Assembly (NCBI GenBank): GCA_000277545.1
Contig: AKXM01000013.1
Location: 48,879 to 112,878, forward strand
Reading direction: 5' to 3'
Source: Enterobacter sp. Ag1
GTDB taxonomy: Bacteria > Pseudomonadota > Gammaproteobacteria > Enterobacterales > Enterobacteriaceae
Length of the DNA stretch: 64,000 nt
How positions within the stretch are numbered: position 1 is the first letter of the stretch; every line of letters starts with the position of its first letter. The notes beneath the pieces were generated by a model. The model saw only the letters and a program-made list of their open reading frames with translations. It was not told the origin of the DNA and did no database searches. The translations under genes were made by a program, and so were the position numbers. This document shows positions 26,697 to 40,315 of this stretch, piece by piece.

Positions 26697-27305
26697 TTAC
26701 AGCCATTCACCGTTGCGGATCACCCCGACGGCCAGGCCTTCAATGCTAAAATTCTGCTCGCGAAGATCGACCACAATAGGCTGGAATTCGCTGTTTTCCG
26801 GCAGCAGGTGCACGGTATTGCCCTGCTTTTTCAGGCGTTTTACGGTCACTTCATCGTCGATACGCGCGACAACGACCTGGCCATTACGCACGTCCTGGGT
26901 TTTGTGAACGGCTAATAAATCACCGTCCATGATGCCGATATCTTTCATCGACATGCCGCTGACGCGCAGCAGGAAATCGGCATTCGGCTTGAACAGAGAA
27001 GGGTCAACCTGGTAGTGGCCTTCGATGTGCTGTTGCGCCAGCAGCGGCTCACCGGCGGCAACACGGCCCACCAGCGGCAGGCCATTTTCTTCTTCAACCA
27101 GCAGACGAATGCCGCGTGATGCACCAGAAACAATCTCGATGGCACCTTTACGTGCCAGCGCTTTAAGATGCTCTTCCGCGGCGTTTGGAGAACGGAACCC
27201 CAGACGTTGTGCAATTTCGGCGCGCGTAGGTGGCATGCCGGTCTGGTTGATATGATCCCGAATGAGATCAAACACCTCTTGCTGCCTGGTAGTTAGTGCT
27301 TTCAT
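26697..27305 (-). CDS. lexA: LexA repressor, SOS regulator
   Basis: 202 residues (E. coli 202). Winged helix-turn-helix at 1-65; self-cleavage site Ala84-Gly85 in R-V-A-A-G-E-P; catalytic dyad Ser119 and Lys156. RecA filaments on single-stranded DNA trigger autocleavage and derepress the SOS genes, including uvrA, ssb and dinF in this window. Two LexA boxes in its own promoter give autoregulation. Confidence 0.98.
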   Translation of the reverse strand: MKALTTRQQEVFDLIRDHINQTGMPPTRAEIAQRLGFRSPNAAEEHLKALARKGAIEIVSGASRGIRLLVEEENGLPLVGRVAAGEPLLAQQHIEGHYQVDPSLFKPNADFLLRVSGMSMKDIGIMDGDLLAVHKTQDVRNGQVVVARIDDEVTVKRLKKQGNTVHLLPENSEFQPIVVDLREQNFSIEGLAVGVIRNGEWL

Positions 27306-27313
27306 TCCGCCCC

Positions 27314-27350
27314 CTGGGTGTTTATACAGTTATGCTGTGAGTATATACAG
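27314..27350 (-). promoter_or_regulatory. Twin LexA boxes of the lexA-dinF promoter
   Basis: Minus-strand CTGTATATACTCACAG (27335-27350) and CTGTATAAACACCCAG (27314-27329), spaced 5 bases apart, as in the E. coli lexA promoter. Both fit CTG-N10-CAG. Confidence 0.95.
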
Positions 27351-27414
27351 CCCCGGGCGATTTTGAAACCACAAATTAAGCAAAAAACCAGCGACTTAAA
27401 CTATTCTGGAAGGG

Positions 27415-27783
27415 CTATCGCAAATGTGACCAAAGCAAGGTGGCCCAGGTTGCAACCGCAAGGATAATCGCTATCAATACGGCGGCGGAACCCATATCTT
27501 TGGCTCGCCCTGAAAGCTCGTGGTACTCGGTGCCGACACGGTCAACCAGCGCTTCAATGGCGCTGTTGAGGATTTCGACAATCATCACCAAAACAACCGA
27601 GCCAATCAGTAAAATACGCGTGATGGGGTCCACGTCCAGCCAGCAGGCGATGATGATAGCGATGACCGCCGCTACGCCCTCCTGACGAAAGGCGGCTTCG
27701 TTGATCCAGGCCGCACGCAACCCCTTCCACGAGTAGCCTGCAGCCTTAATAATGCGGGTGATGCCGGTGGTATTATTCGCCAT
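27415..27783 (-). CDS. dgkA: Diacylglycerol kinase
   Basis: 122 residues (E. coli 122). Trimeric inner-membrane enzyme with three transmembrane helices; the signature E-I-L-N-S-A-I-E-A-L-V-D-R is near residues 70-82. Recycles diacylglycerol from osmoregulated glucan synthesis to phosphatidate. Divergent from plsB as in E. coli. Confidence 0.97.
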   Translation of the reverse strand: MANNTTGITRIIKAAGYSWKGLRAAWINEAAFRQEGVAAVIAIIIACWLDVDPITRILLIGSVVLVMIVEILNSAIEALVDRVGTEYHELSGRAKDMGSAAVLIAIILAVATWATLLWSHLR

Positions 27784-27914
27784 TCAAGGAAACCTTTTTA
27801 AATATTGAGCGTCAATGCTCACTGAGTCTAAATCGCAGCGCCACAGAAATTCCCCAGAGTTTCTGATATCCTTGCGGCGCATTTGCATTATTAACCTGAG
27901 GCTTTACATCATTT

Positions 27915-30344
27915 ATGTCAGGCTGGCCAAGAATTTACTACAAATTACTGAATTTACCATTAAGCGTTCTGGTAAAGAGCAAGTCTATCCCGGCGGATCC
28001 CCAAACCGAACTCGGTCTGGACCCTTCACGCCCCATCATGTACGTCCTGCCCTACAATTCTAAGGCAGACTTACTGACGCTGCGTGCCCAATGTCTGGAT
28101 CACGATCTGCCCGACCCGCTGGAACCTCTGGAAATTGACGGCGTACTGCTGCCGCGCTACGTGTTTATCCACGGCGGGCCGCGCGTCTTCACCTATTACA
28201 CGCCAAAAGAAGAGTCGGTAAAACTGTTCCACGATTATCTGGATCTGCACCGCAGCAATCCCGATCTCGATGTACAGATGGTGCCGGTTTCCGTGATGTT
28301 CGGCCGCTCGCCAGGGCGCGAAAAAGGGGAAATCAACCCGCCTTTACGCACGCTGAACGGCGTCCAGAAATTCTTTGCGGTTTCCTGGCTGGGTCGCGAT
28401 AGCTTCGTGCGTTTCTCACCGCCGGTTTCGCTTCGCCGCATGGCAACCGAACACGGCACGGACAAGATTATTGCCCAAAAATTGGCTCGCGTGGCGCGCA
28501 CTCACTTTGCCCGCCAGCGCCTGGCCGCCGTTGGCCCGCGCCTGCCGGTCCGCCAGGATCTCTTCAACAAGCTGCTGGCGTCAAAAGCGATTGCCCGCGC
28601 GGTAGAAGATGAAGCCCGCAGCAAGAAAATCTCCCACGAAAAAGCGCAGCAAAATGCCGTCGCGCTGATGGAAGAGATTGCCGCGAACTTCTCCTACGAA
28701 GCCGTACGTCTGACGGACCGCGTTTTAGGGTTAACCTGGAACCGCCTCTATCAGGGCATTAACGTGCATAACGCCGAACGCGTGCGTCAGCTTGCCCATG
28801 ATGGCCACGAAATCGTCTATGTGCCCTGCCACCGCAGCCACATGGACTATTTGCTGCTTTCCTACGTGCTTTATCACCAGGGGCTGGTTCCACCGCACAT
28901 TGCCGCCGGGATCAACCTGAACTTCTGGCCAGCCGGCCCGATTTTCCGCCGCCTGGGCGCGTTCTTTATTCGCCGTACCTTCAAGGGCAACAAGCTTTAC
29001 TCCACGGTATTCCGCGAATATCTGGGCGAGCTGTTCAGCCGCGGCTATTCCGTTGAATACTTTGTCGAGGGTGGCCGCTCCCGTACCGGCCGTTTGCTGG
29101 ATCCTAAGACTGGCACGCTGTCGATGACCATTCAGGCCATGCTACGTGGCGGCACCCGCCCGATCACTCTGGTGCCGATTTACATCGGTTACGAGCACGT
29201 CATGGAAGTGGGCACTTACGCGAAAGAGCTACGCGGTGCGACCAAAGAAAAAGAGAGCTTCATGCAGATGGTGCGCGGCCTGAGTAAGCTGCGCAACCTC
29301 GGCCAGGGTTACGTTAACTTCGGCGAACCGCTGCCGCTGATGACCTACCTGAACCAGCATGTTCCGGAATGGAAAGACTCTATCGATCCGATAGAAGCAA
29401 TTCGCCCGGCCTGGCTGACGCCAACGGTGAATGATATCGCTGCCGATATCATGGTGCGTATCAACAACGCAGGGGCCGCTAACGCCATGAACCTGTGCTG
29501 TACCGCGCTACTTGCTTCACGCCAGCGTTCGCTGACCCGTGAACAGCTTACCGAACAGCTCGACTGCTACCTGAACCTGCTGCGTAACGTGCCGTATTCT
29601 CCGGATGCCACCGCACCAACGGTTTCCGCTGACGCGCTGATCGACCACGCGCTGCAGATGAACAAGTTCGAGGTGGAGAAAGACACCATCGGTGACATCA
29701 TCATTCTGCCGCGCGAGCAGGCCGTGCTGATGACCTATTACCGCAACAACATCATGCACATGCTGGTGCTGCCGTCGCTGATGGCGTCCATCATCACTCA
29801 GCATCGCCACATCTCGCGCGCAGAGCTGCTGCGTCAGATAGAAGTTGTTTACCCGATGCTGAAAGCCGAGCTGTTCCTGCGTTGGGAAAAAAGCGAGCTG
29901 GGCAGAGAAATTGATGCGCTGATCGCGGAGATGGAGCGTCAGGATCTGGTCATGGTTGTCGGTGACGAAGTGCAGATCAACCCTCACCGTTCACGCACTC
30001 TGCAGCTTCTGGCGGCGGGCGTGCGCGAGACAATCCAGCGGTATGCCATCACCTTCTGGCAGTTGAGCGCCAACCCATCGATCAACCGCGGAACGCTGGA
30101 ACGCGAAAGCCGCACGGTGGCGCAGCGACTGTCCGTTCTGCACGGCATTAACGCCCCGGAATTCTTTGATAAAGCGGTCTTTACCTCGCTGGTGCTTACC
30201 CTGCGCGATGAAGGCTATATCAGCGATACCGGTGATGCAGACGCGACCGAAACCATCAAGGTTTACCAGATGCTGGCCGATCTTGTGACCTCGGACGTAC
30301 GTCTGACGATTGAGAGCTCCGCTTCCCAGGACGCGGTTTCTTAA
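27915..30344 (+). CDS. plsB: Glycerol-3-phosphate acyltransferase
   Basis: 809 residues (E. coli 807), N-terminus [15 protein letters not shown] identical in style to E. coli. Acyltransferase motifs: H-R-S-H-M-D-Y (H-x4-D, near 305), [17 protein letters not shown] and V-P-I-Y-I-G-Y. Inner-membrane-associated enzyme that adds the first acyl chain in phospholipid synthesis. Ends in a terminator shared with ubiA. Confidence 0.98.
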   Translation: MSGWPRIYYKLLNLPLSVLVKSKSIPADPQTELGLDPSRPIMYVLPYNSKADLLTLRAQCLDHDLPDPLEPLEIDGVLLPRYVFIHGGPRVFTYYTPKEESVKLFHDYLDLHRSNPDLDVQMVPVSVMFGRSPGREKGEINPPLRTLNGVQKFFAVSWLGRDSFVRFSPPVSLRRMATEHGTDKIIAQKLARVARTHFARQRLAAVGPRLPVRQDLFNKLLASKAIARAVEDEARSKKISHEKAQQNAVALMEEIAANFSYEAVRLTDRVLGLTWNRLYQGINVHNAERVRQLAHDGHEIVYVPCHRSHMDYLLLSYVLYHQGLVPPHIAAGINLNFWPAGPIFRRLGAFFIRRTFKGNKLYSTVFREYLGELFSRGYSVEYFVEGGRSRTGRLLDPKTGTLSMTIQAMLRGGTRPITLVPIYIGYEHVMEVGTYAKELRGATKEKESFMQMVRGLSKLRNLGQGYVNFGEPLPLMTYLNQHVPEWKDSIDPIEAIRPAWLTPTVNDIAADIMVRINNAGAANAMNLCCTALLASRQRSLTREQLTEQLDCYLNLLRNVPYSPDATAPTVSADALIDHALQMNKFEVEKDTIGDIIILPREQAVLMTYYRNNIMHMLVLPSLMASIITQHRHISRAELLRQIEVVYPMLKAELFLRWEKSELGREIDALIAEMERQDLVMVVGDEVQINPHRSRTLQLLAAGVRETIQRYAITFWQLSANPSINRGTLERESRTVAQRLSVLHGINAPEFFDKAVFTSLVLTLRDEGYISDTGDADATETIKVYQMLADLVTSDVRLTIESSASQDAVS

Positions 30345-30355
30345 TTCAGCATAAA

Positions 30356-30391
30356 CGAAAAAGGCGGGTGATTAACCCGCCTTTTTTATTG
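30356..30391. terminator. Bidirectional terminator between plsB and ubiA
   Basis: AAGGCGGGT (30361-30369) pairs with ACCCGCCTT (30375-30383), with A- and T-runs on the two sides. Confidence 0.9.
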
Positions 30392-30404
30392 CCTGAAGAC
30401 TGAC

Positions 30405-31277
30405 TCAGAAATGCAGGTAGCTCAACGCCAGGCCCAGGAACAGCACCAGCCCGACATAGTTATTGTTCATAAACGCTTTAAAGCAGCCTTCGCGCTCGCG
30501 TTTGGCGATCAGCTTCTGCTGGTGCACAAACAGCCCGCCCGCCAGCAAAATTGACCAGTAGAACGTGCCACCCAGCCCATTGAGCCAGCCCACAACGCCC
30601 ATCAACAGCATGGTGGCGATTTGCAGCAGGCCGATGATCAGCTTATCGTTGCGGCCAAACAGGATCGCCGTCGACTTAATGCCAATCTTCAGGTCGTCGT
30701 CGCGGTCGACCATCGCATACTGCGTGTCGTACGCCACGGTCCAGCAAATGTTAGCGAGGAACATCAGCCAGCAGCTTAACGGCACCGATTCGCTGGCGGC
30801 GGCAAATGCCATAGGAATGGACCAGCCAAAAGCCGCACCCAGCACCACCTGAGGCAAATGGGTGTAGCGCTTCATAAACGGATACACCCATGCCAGCGCA
30901 AGGCCGGCCACGGACAGCAAGATCGTCATGGTGTTGAGCGTCAGCACCAGCAGGAAAGCCAGGCCCACCAGCACCGCGAACAGCGCCTTCGCTTCTTTCT
31001 CAGAAACTGCGCCACTGGGCAGCGGGCGCTGCGCGGTACGCTTTACGTGACCATCAAATTTACGGTCGGCATAATCGTTCACCACGCAGCCCGCGGCGCG
31101 CATCAGCCAGACGCCAGCGATAAAAACAACCAGATTCAGCAGCGAGGGTAAGCCCGGGGTGGCCACCCACAGCGCCCACAGCGTGGGCCATAGCAGCAAC
31201 AAAGCGCCAATGGGCTTATCGGTACGCATTAACCGGTGATAAGCCAGCAGTTTTCCCTGCTTAAGACTCCACTCCAT
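30405..31277 (-). CDS. ubiA: 4-hydroxybenzoate octaprenyltransferase
   Basis: 290 residues (E. coli 290). A membrane prenyltransferase with the two Asp-rich motifs N-D-Y-A-D-R-K-F-D (near 71) and [12 protein letters not shown] (near 185) that bind magnesium-pyrophosphate. Attaches the octaprenyl chain to 4-hydroxybenzoate in ubiquinone synthesis. Its ATG overlaps the ubiC TAA by one base (TAATG), so translation is coupled. Confidence 0.97.
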   Translation of the reverse strand: MEWSLKQGKLLAYHRLMRTDKPIGALLLLWPTLWALWVATPGLPSLLNLVVFIAGVWLMRAAGCVVNDYADRKFDGHVKRTAQRPLPSGAVSEKEAKALFAVLVGLAFLLVLTLNTMTILLSVAGLALAWVYPFMKRYTHLPQVVLGAAFGWSIPMAFAAASESVPLSCWLMFLANICWTVAYDTQYAMVDRDDDLKIGIKSTAILFGRNDKLIIGLLQIATMLLMGVVGWLNGLGGTFYWSILLAGGLFVHQQKLIAKREREGCFKAFMNNNYVGLVLFLGLALSYLHF

Positions 31278-31786
31278 TATTTTTCCTCTTCGTACAGCGG
31301 AGATGCCGGCAGGAACAGTTCGGTTAGCAACAAAGGCTTACCGGAAAGTCTCAGTCGGGAACGACGTCCCCACAGTTCGGCGCTGCGGCCAATCTCAATA
31401 TAGTCACGCGTCAGGGTTGATGAACTAAAAAGGTAGCGCCCGAGCGGCGTATCGCCAAGCTTTTGCAAAGCCAGCTCAGGGCCATCAAGCGTGCTTTCAG
31501 GCACCACGGTGCGCCCCAGCAGCCAGGGTTCGTCATCCCCGCAGAGGATAATTTCCCGCAGCCAGTAACGCGCAGAGGCAGGTAATAAATCGGCTTCGGG
31601 CAAATCATTGCCAGCAGGGACAAAACCTTCGCGCACGATGCGGACGGTGACTTTTTGGCAGTGCTGTTCGAAGCGTTTAGTCATCGAATCTTCCAGCAAC
31701 AGCCAGTCGAGATAAGCGGAGCTAAGCCCTTGCGGGACCTCCGTGTAGAAATTCAGGGCGCGCAACGGCGACAGCGCGTCGGACAT
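31277..31786 (-). CDS. ubiC: Chorismate pyruvate-lyase
   Basis: 169 residues from ATG 31786 ([11 protein letters not shown]), preceded by GGAGAG and matching the E. coli length of 165; the in-frame extension to 31882 is not expected to be used. Conserved [15 protein letters not shown] and [15 protein letters not shown]. Makes 4-hydroxybenzoate from chorismate, the substrate of UbiA encoded next. Confidence 0.96.
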   Translation of the reverse strand: MSDALSPLRALNFYTEVPQGLSSAYLDWLLLEDSMTKRFEQHCQKVTVRIVREGFVPAGNDLPEADLLPASARYWLREIILCGDDEPWLLGRTVVPESTLDGPELALQKLGDTPLGRYLFSSSTLTRDYIEIGRSAELWGRRSRLRLSGKPLLLTELFLPASPLYEEEK

Positions 31787-31975
31787 GGGAATACTCTCCG
31801 ATACATAACCTGATGGCATTGTAACGCAGAACATCTCTGTGCGGGCAGACAATGGCAACACACGCGGCAAATACCGCAACAATTGAGCAACAGCAACTTA
31901 AAGTTTTTAGGCTACAGAAAAAAAGGTGCGCCTGAGCGCACCAATACTTCAAGCATCAGCAACGTGGGGAAATGG

Positions 31976-32932
31976 TTACCCCTTGCCTTTTACACTGCTG
32001 ATAAAAGTTTTACGGGCGGAGGTGGAACCCAGACGCTCGGCTTCATTCAGCAGTTTCAGGGCTTTATCAATGTCGCCTTTATCCACCGCCTGTTTAATGG
32101 CGCGGTTAAAATAGCTTTCCGTATCATTGAGCATTGGCTCGCTTTTCGCGGCAGGCGCCGGAGCTGGCGCTGCCACTGGTGCTGGTGTTGGTGCAGCGGC
32201 CGGTGCAGAGTAGGCCGTCGGTGGCGCTACGTTACCGACCACAACAGGTTTGGCATCGGATCCACCAAAGATCTTACCGATCATGATGTTGCCGCTGTTT
32301 TGTTCGGTTTTCAGCTTCACCGTCAGGGTACCTTGCCCACTGTGGCTAGCAATCGGATCGGCCACATCAGGAATGGCGTTGCTTGCCCCTTCAGCATAAA
32401 GCTTCGCCGGGTTGATCATGCGGGTCGTTTCCGTCAGATCGTGTTTCGTGGTGTACACCAGCATGTAGATCTGTTTTTGCCCCATCATCGGAGTCAACTT
32501 CATGACGTTTTCCAGACGGTTGCCGGAGGTCATGCCCGGTTTCTGGTACTGGAAGTAACTGCTCGGGAAGAAAGCAGAAGGCTGCATCTGCCCGTCGAGA
32601 ATAAGTACGTTTGGCGCATAAACGCTCAGGTCTTTTACCAGGCTGGTCAGCGTGATTTCCAGTGAGCCCTGATCGGCTGGCAGCACAAACGCCGCCACGC
32701 TCCCGGTGAATTCCCCGACGTTAAGGCTGGCCGAAGAAGTGGTCAGCACCACGTCCTGGCTAACAGGTGGCATCAACGGAATCCACGGCAGACTTTGTAA
32801 TTTTTCCGTAGGAATAGACGGTGCGGTAGAGACATTCTGTGGGTTAATCGCCGTGTTGGCAGCAAAAGCAGCCGGCACGGACGATAAGCCCAGAACGGGA
32901 AGCAGGCAAAGCGCGAGAAGATGTTTTTTCAT
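31976..32932 (-). CDS. malM: Maltose operon periplasmic protein MalM
   Basis: 318 residues (E. coli 306) with a signal peptide ending A-A-F-A (about 24). A central beta domain is followed by a Pro/Ala-rich linker (P-T-P-A-P-V-A-A-P-A-P-A-P region near 245-262) and a helical C-terminal part. Last gene of malK-lamB-malM. Periplasmic, exact role unknown. The linker looks slightly longer than in E. coli. Confidence 0.95.
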   Translation of the reverse strand: MKKHLLALCLLPVLGLSSVPAAFAANTAINPQNVSTAPSIPTEKLQSLPWIPLMPPVSQDVVLTTSSASLNVGEFTGSVAAFVLPADQGSLEITLTSLVKDLSVYAPNVLILDGQMQPSAFFPSSYFQYQKPGMTSGNRLENVMKLTPMMGQKQIYMLVYTTKHDLTETTRMINPAKLYAEGASNAIPDVADPIASHSGQGTLTVKLKTEQNSGNIMIGKIFGGSDAKPVVVGNVAPPTAYSAPAAAPTPAPVAAPAPAPAAKSEPMLNDTESYFNRAIKQAVDKGDIDKALKLLNEAERLGSTSARKTFISSVKGKG

Positions 32933-32950
32933 TGTTTTATCCTCGAAGCG

Positions 32951-33022
32951 AACCCGTCTCCTTCAGGCAAAAAAGAGACGGGTCAGGCATGTGAAACCGG
33001 CGGGCGCTAAGCACCCGCGCGG
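32951..33022 (-). terminator. Hairpins in the lamB-malM intergenic region
   Basis: ACCCGTCTC (32952-32960) pairs with GAGACGGGT (32975-32983), and a second GC-rich hairpin CGGGCGC-TAA-GCACCCG is at about 33001-33016. They can act as partial terminator and 3'-stability element, helping to explain high lamB and lower malM expression. Confidence 0.6.
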
Positions 33023-33031
33023 CGGGTTAAC

Positions 33032-34384
<1,353 letters not shown>

Positions 34385-34396
34385 TTATGGGAATGC

Positions 34397-35506
34397 TTAA
34401 ACGCCGGGCTCTTGATGCAACCGACGACATGCGGTGCCATCTTCTCTGAACAGATGACAGCGCTCTGGCGGCAGGCCAATAGCGAATGTGGCACCCTCTT
34501 TTACCAACACCACGTCGTTCTGGCGGTAAACCAGGTTTTGACGAATGGCGGGGATTTGGATGTGAATCTGAGTCTCATGTCCCAACTGCTCAACGACCTG
34601 CACTTCCCCTTCAAGGGTGACATCAGCAATGTCGCTCGGCAGCAGGTGTTCCGGGCGAATGCCAAGTGACATATTGGCCCCCACCTGAACGTTGCGGCTT
34701 TCCACCGGCAGCCAGACATGCTGACGGTTAGGCAATTCCACCTGCACCTGATCAATGGCCGTCGCGGTCACTTTTACCGGCAGGAAGTTCATTTTTGGCG
34801 ACCCGATAAAGCCCGCCACAAAGCGGTCTGCCGGGTAGTGATACAGTTCTAGCGGTTTCCCGACCTGCGCAATCCGACCGGCATCCAGCACGACGATTTT
34901 GTCGGCCAGGGTCATCGCCTCAATCTGGTCGTGGGTCACGTAAATCATCGTGCGGCCCAGGCGCTTGTGCAGGCGGGAGATCTCAATGCGCATCTGCACG
35001 CGCAGCGCGGCATCCAGGTTGGAAAGCGGCTCATCCAGCAGGAACACTCGCGGCTCCGCCACCAGGGTTCGGCCAATCGCGACGCGCTGACGTTGCCCAC
35101 CGGACAGCGCCTTAGGGCGGCGCTCCAACAAATGCGCGAGCTGTAAGGTTTCGGAAACCTGATTCACGCGCTGGTTGATCTCGTCTTTTTTTGCCCCGGC
35201 AAGCTTCAGGCCAAAGGACATGTTTTCGGCGACGGAGAGATGGGGATAGAGGGCGTATGACTGAAAGACCATGCCCACGCCACGCTCGGCGGGAGGGGTG
35301 TCATTCATCCGTTTTTCACCAATCAGCAGCTCGCCGCTGGTGATGGTTTCAAGGCCTGCGATCATTCGCAGCAGCGTTGATTTACCGCAGCCAGATGGCC
35401 CGACAAAAACCACAAACTCTCCCTCATTGATGTCGAGGTTGATGTCTTTCGACACCACCACGTCACCCCAGGCTTTTGTTACGTTCCGTAGCTGCACGCT
35501 CGCCAT
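34397..35506 (-). CDS. malK: Maltose/maltodextrin ABC transporter ATPase
   Basis: 369 residues from ATG 35506 (M-A-S-V-Q-L-R-N-V); an upstream in-frame start at 35512 is possible. Walker [10 protein letters not shown] near residue 36, signature L-S-G-G-Q-R-Q-R near 134, Walker B V-F-L-L-D-E-P, then the C-terminal regulatory domain that binds MalT and unphosphorylated EIIA-Glc. First gene of malK-lamB-malM, divergent from malEFG. Confidence 0.97.
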   Translation of the reverse strand: MASVQLRNVTKAWGDVVVSKDINLDINEGEFVVFVGPSGCGKSTLLRMIAGLETITSGELLIGEKRMNDTPPAERGVGMVFQSYALYPHLSVAENMSFGLKLAGAKKDEINQRVNQVSETLQLAHLLERRPKALSGGQRQRVAIGRTLVAEPRVFLLDEPLSNLDAALRVQMRIEISRLHKRLGRTMIYVTHDQIEAMTLADKIVVLDAGRIAQVGKPLELYHYPADRFVAGFIGSPKMNFLPVKVTATAIDQVQVELPNRQHVWLPVESRNVQVGANMSLGIRPEHLLPSDIADVTLEGEVQVVEQLGHETQIHIQIPAIRQNLVYRQNDVVLVKEGATFAIGLPPERCHLFREDGTACRRLHQEPGV

Positions 35507-37071
<1,565 letters not shown>

Positions 37072-37077
37072 ATCTTG

Positions 37078-37246
37078 CCCCTCACCCCGGCCCTCTCCCC
37101 ATAGGGGAGAGGGGGGAATTCGGACGGAGCCCGGTTCTCTCCCACTGGGGAGACGGAATTCGGATTGAGCCCGCTCCCCCGCTGGAGTGAGAAAACAGGC
37201 CCTTTCTGTCCCCTCTCCCCCTTGGGGAGAGGGTTAGGGTGAGGGG
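37078..37246. repeat. GC-rich palindromic repeat element between malE and malF
   Basis: About 169 bases bounded by inverted ends: CCCCTCACCCCGG (from 37078) with its CCCTCTCCCC continuation, and the mirror GGGGAGAGGG-TTA-GGGTGAGGGG ending at 37246, differing at about three positions over 23. Inside are two further hairpin units and a direct repeat beginning GGAATTCGGA (37115 and 37155). K-12 has REP sequences at this very spot. It should form strong RNA hairpins that protect malE mRNA and lower malF translation. Confidence 0.8.
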
Positions 37247-37273
37247 AAATAACACGCTGTAGAGGAACACCCC

Positions 37274-38818
37274 ATGGATGCAGTTAAAAAGAGCCGCTGG
37301 TGGCAAAGCGAGGGACTGAAATGGTCACTCATCGGGGCATTAGGCCTGCTGGTTGGCTATCTTGTGGTTTTAATGTACGCCCAGGGGGAGTACCTGTTTG
37401 CCATAATGACGCTGATTTTAAGCTCACTTGGCCTCTATATTTTTGCTAACCGTAAGGCATACGCCTGGCGCTACGTTTATCCCGGCATGGCCGGCATGGG
37501 GCTGTTCGTCCTCTTCCCGCTGATCTGCACTATCGCTATCGCTTTTACCAACTACAGCAGCACCAACCAGCTGACGTTTGAACGCGCGCAGCAGGTGCTG
37601 ATGGACCGCCAGTACCAGGCAGGCAAAACGTTCAACTTTGGCCTTTACCCAGACGGCAATGAATGGACGTTAGCGCTCACCGACGGGGAAAGCGGGAAAA
37701 ACTATGTCTCGGACAAGTTTACCTTTGGTGGTGAACAAAAAATCCGGCTGAAAGAAGCCGATGCGTTGCCAACCGGCGAGCGCGGCAACCTGCGCGTGAT
37801 CACCCAAAACCGCCAGGCGCTGAGCCAGATAACCGCTGTGTTGCCGGATGAAAGTAAGGTGGTGATGAGCTCGCTTCGCCAGTTTTCCGGCACACGCCCG
37901 CTCTACACTTTGGCGGAAAACGGCGAGCTGACCAATAACCAGACCAGCGTAAAATACGCCCCGAACGACCATATTGGTTTTTACGAGTCGGTAAACGCCG
38001 ACGGCAGCTGGGCCGGAGAACAGCTAAGCCCGGGCTATACGGTCACTATCGGCTGGAAAAACTTCCTGCGCGTTTTTCACGATGACGGGATCCAAAAACC
38101 GTTCCTGGCTATCTTCGTCTGGACGGTGATTTTCTCGGTGCTGACGGTGATTCTTACCGTCGCGGTGGGGATGGTGATGGCCTGCGTAGTGCAGTGGGAA
38201 GCGCTCAAAGGCAAGGCGGCTTATCGCCTGTTGTTAATTCTGCCCTACGCCGTGCCTTCGTTTATTTCCATTTTGATTTTCAAAGGCTTATTCAACCAAA
38301 GCTTTGGCGAAATCAATATGATGCTGAGCGCACTGTTCGGCATTAAGCCCGCCTGGTTCAGCGACCCAACCACCGCTCGCTCAATGATCATCATCGTCAA
38401 TACCTGGCTGGGTTATCCCTACATGATGATTCTGTGCATGGGGCTGCTGAAAGCGATTCCTGACGATCTTTATGAGGCGTCGGCAATGGACGGCGCGGGC
38501 CCGTTCCAGAACTTCTTTAAAATCACGCTCCCGCTGCTGATTAAGCCGCTCACGCCGCTGATGATTGCCAGCTTCGCCTTTAACTTTAACAACTTCGTTC
38601 TGATTCAGCTGCTGACCAACGGCGGCCCGGACAGACTCGGGACGACCACGCCAGCGGGTTATACCGACCTGCTGGTGAGCTACACCTACCGCATCGCCTT
38701 TGAAGGCGGCGGCGGTCAGGACTTTGGCCTGGCTGCAGCTATCGCAACGCTTATCTTCCTGCTGGTGGGCGGCCTTGCGATTGTGAACCTGAAAGCCACC
38801 CGCATGAAGTTTGATTAA
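37274..38818 (+). CDS. malF: Maltose ABC transporter permease MalF
   Basis: 514 residues (E. coli 514). Eight membrane helices with the large periplasmic P2 loop (about 93-275) typical of MalF, and the cytoplasmic coupling motif [20 protein letters not shown] near 400. Forms the channel with MalG. Ends 11 bases before malG. Confidence 0.97.
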   Translation: MDAVKKSRWWQSEGLKWSLIGALGLLVGYLVVLMYAQGEYLFAIMTLILSSLGLYIFANRKAYAWRYVYPGMAGMGLFVLFPLICTIAIAFTNYSSTNQLTFERAQQVLMDRQYQAGKTFNFGLYPDGNEWTLALTDGESGKNYVSDKFTFGGEQKIRLKEADALPTGERGNLRVITQNRQALSQITAVLPDESKVVMSSLRQFSGTRPLYTLAENGELTNNQTSVKYAPNDHIGFYESVNADGSWAGEQLSPGYTVTIGWKNFLRVFHDDGIQKPFLAIFVWTVIFSVLTVILTVAVGMVMACVVQWEALKGKAAYRLLLILPYAVPSFISILIFKGLFNQSFGEINMMLSALFGIKPAWFSDPTTARSMIIIVNTWLGYPYMMILCMGLLKAIPDDLYEASAMDGAGPFQNFFKITLPLLIKPLTPLMIASFAFNFNNFVLIQLLTNGGPDRLGTTTPAGYTDLLVSYTYRIAFEGGGGQDFGLAAAIATLIFLLVGGLAIVNLKATRMKFD

Positions 38819-38829
38819 GGAGACCGACG

Positions 38830-39720
38830 ATGGCCATGGTGCAACCCAAATCTCAAAAGCTGCGTCTGTTTCTCACGCACTTTCTGCTGCTGCTGTTTAT
38901 CGCGGCAATCATGTTCCCGCTGCTGATGGTCATCGCCATCTCGCTGCGTCCGGGTAACTTTGCCACCGGGAGCCTGATCCCGGACCAGGTATCATGGGAA
39001 CACTGGAAGCTGGCGCTTGGTTTTAGCGTTGAGCACGCGGACGGTCGCGTCACGCCGCCACCGTTCCCGGTGCTGCTCTGGCTGTGGAACTCGATAAAAA
39101 TTGCCGGGATCACGGCGATAGGTATCGTTACCCTTTCTACAACCTGCGCCTACGCTTTTGCCCGTATGCGTTTCCCCGGCAAAGCCACGCTGCTGAAAGG
39201 GATGCTGATTTTCCAGATGTTCCCGGCGGTGCTGTCTCTGGTGGCGCTGTATGCCCTGTTTGATCGTTTGGGTCAGTACATTCCGTTTATTGGTCTGAAC
39301 ACGCACGGTGGGGTGATCTTTGCGTATTTAGGCGGGATAGCGCTTCACGTCTGGACGATTAAGGGCTATTTCGAAACGATTGATGGCTCGCTGGAAGAGG
39401 CTGCCGCGCTGGATGGCGCGACGCCGTGGCAGGCATTCCGTCTGGTGCTGCTGCCGCTGTCGGTACCGATTCTGGCCGTGGTCTTTATTCTGTCGTTTAT
39501 TGCCGCGATTACCGAGGTGCCGGTGGCTTCTCTGCTGCTGCGCGACGTGGACAGCTACACGCTGGCCGTGGGGATGCAGCAATACCTTAACCCGCAGAAC
39601 TACCTGTGGGGCGATTTTGCCGCCGCGGCGGTGCTCTCCGCGATACCGATTACCGTTGTGTTCCTGCTGGCCCAGCGCTGGCTGGTGAGCGGCCTGACCG
39701 CTGGCGGGGTGAAAGGTTAA
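38830..39720 (+). CDS. malG: Maltose ABC transporter permease MalG
   Basis: 296 residues (E. coli 296). Six membrane helices; coupling motif [15 protein letters not shown] near 190-204 contacts MalK; the C-terminus inserts toward the MalE binding cleft. AAGGAG precedes the ATG. Last gene of malEFG. Confidence 0.97.
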   Translation: MAMVQPKSQKLRLFLTHFLLLLFIAAIMFPLLMVIAISLRPGNFATGSLIPDQVSWEHWKLALGFSVEHADGRVTPPPFPVLLWLWNSIKIAGITAIGIVTLSTTCAYAFARMRFPGKATLLKGMLIFQMFPAVLSLVALYALFDRLGQYIPFIGLNTHGGVIFAYLGGIALHVWTIKGYFETIDGSLEEAAALDGATPWQAFRLVLLPLSVPILAVVFILSFIAAITEVPVASLLLRDVDSYTLAVGMQQYLNPQNYLWGDFAAAAVLSAIPITVVFLLAQRWLVSGLTAGGVKG

Positions 39721-39797
39721 CGTTTATCCCTGAAAGTCATTAGCTTCATCTTTATGCCTTACCACTGCAACCCTCACTTTGACCTTAGCACTTTATT

Positions 39798-39828
39798 CAG
39801 GCGGCCCCAGGGCCGCCCTTTTTTATTC
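39798..39828 (+). terminator. Terminator of malEFG, reaching into the psiE stop codon
   Basis: GGCGGCC (39800-39806) pairs with GGCCGCC (39811-39817), followed by a run of T into which the psiE stop triplet (39823-39825) is embedded. Confidence 0.85.
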
Positions 39829-40230
39829 CCGCTTCAGGCGCTGGCTGTTACACAACCAAAGCGTAATCACCAACACCAGAATCGCGGCCGAGTAGATCAG
39901 CACGTCCAGCGGCGAACTGTGGTCAATGATAATCAGGCGCACAACTGCGGTAATGCCGATGTAGATAAAGTAGCGCAGCGGGAAGTGATAGCCCGACTGA
40001 AAATACTTCACAATCAGCGCGATAAACTCGAAATAGAGGAAGTAAACCACCAGCCCCTCGATAAACAGATACGAGCTGGCGTCATCTCCCGGCGCAAACA
40101 ATACGGTGGCCAGGTGAATGGTCTCTTTGCCGAGGAAGATAATCAAAATCAGCCCAAGGGCTAACAGCCCCAGATTAAGCACCGTCTGCATGACGGTAGA
40201 AATCCAGGAAAAACGCGGTGTCGCAGGCAT
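39823..40230 (-). CDS. psiE: Phosphate-starvation-inducible protein PsiE
   Basis: 135 residues (E. coli 136). Four hydrophobic segments: [17 protein letters not shown] near 17-33, a second near 55-75, a third near 85-103 and a fourth near 108-128. Inner-membrane protein induced by phosphate starvation and CRP in E. coli, role unknown. K-12 has xylE between malG and psiE; it is absent here. Confidence 0.95.
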   Translation of the reverse strand: MPATPRFSWISTVMQTVLNLGLLALGLILIIFLGKETIHLATVLFAPGDDASSYLFIEGLVVYFLYFEFIALIVKYFQSGYHFPLRYFIYIGITAVVRLIIIDHSSPLDVLIYSAAILVLVITLWLCNSQRLKRE

Positions 40231-40315
40231 AACGGCCTCTCATTTTTATTGTGGTCTTGAGAGGCTGTTATACGTCTAAAATGTGATCTTGATCTAGTTT
40301 ATTTACTTACCTTCG

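Noticed and set aside
31787..31882. N-terminal extension of ubiC
   Set aside because: Extra 32 residues are absent from the family and the ATG at 31786 has GGAGAG before it.
37082..37306. 74-residue minus-strand frame between malE and malF
   Set aside because: Translation of the palindromic repeat (Leu/Pro/Arg-rich); not a gene.
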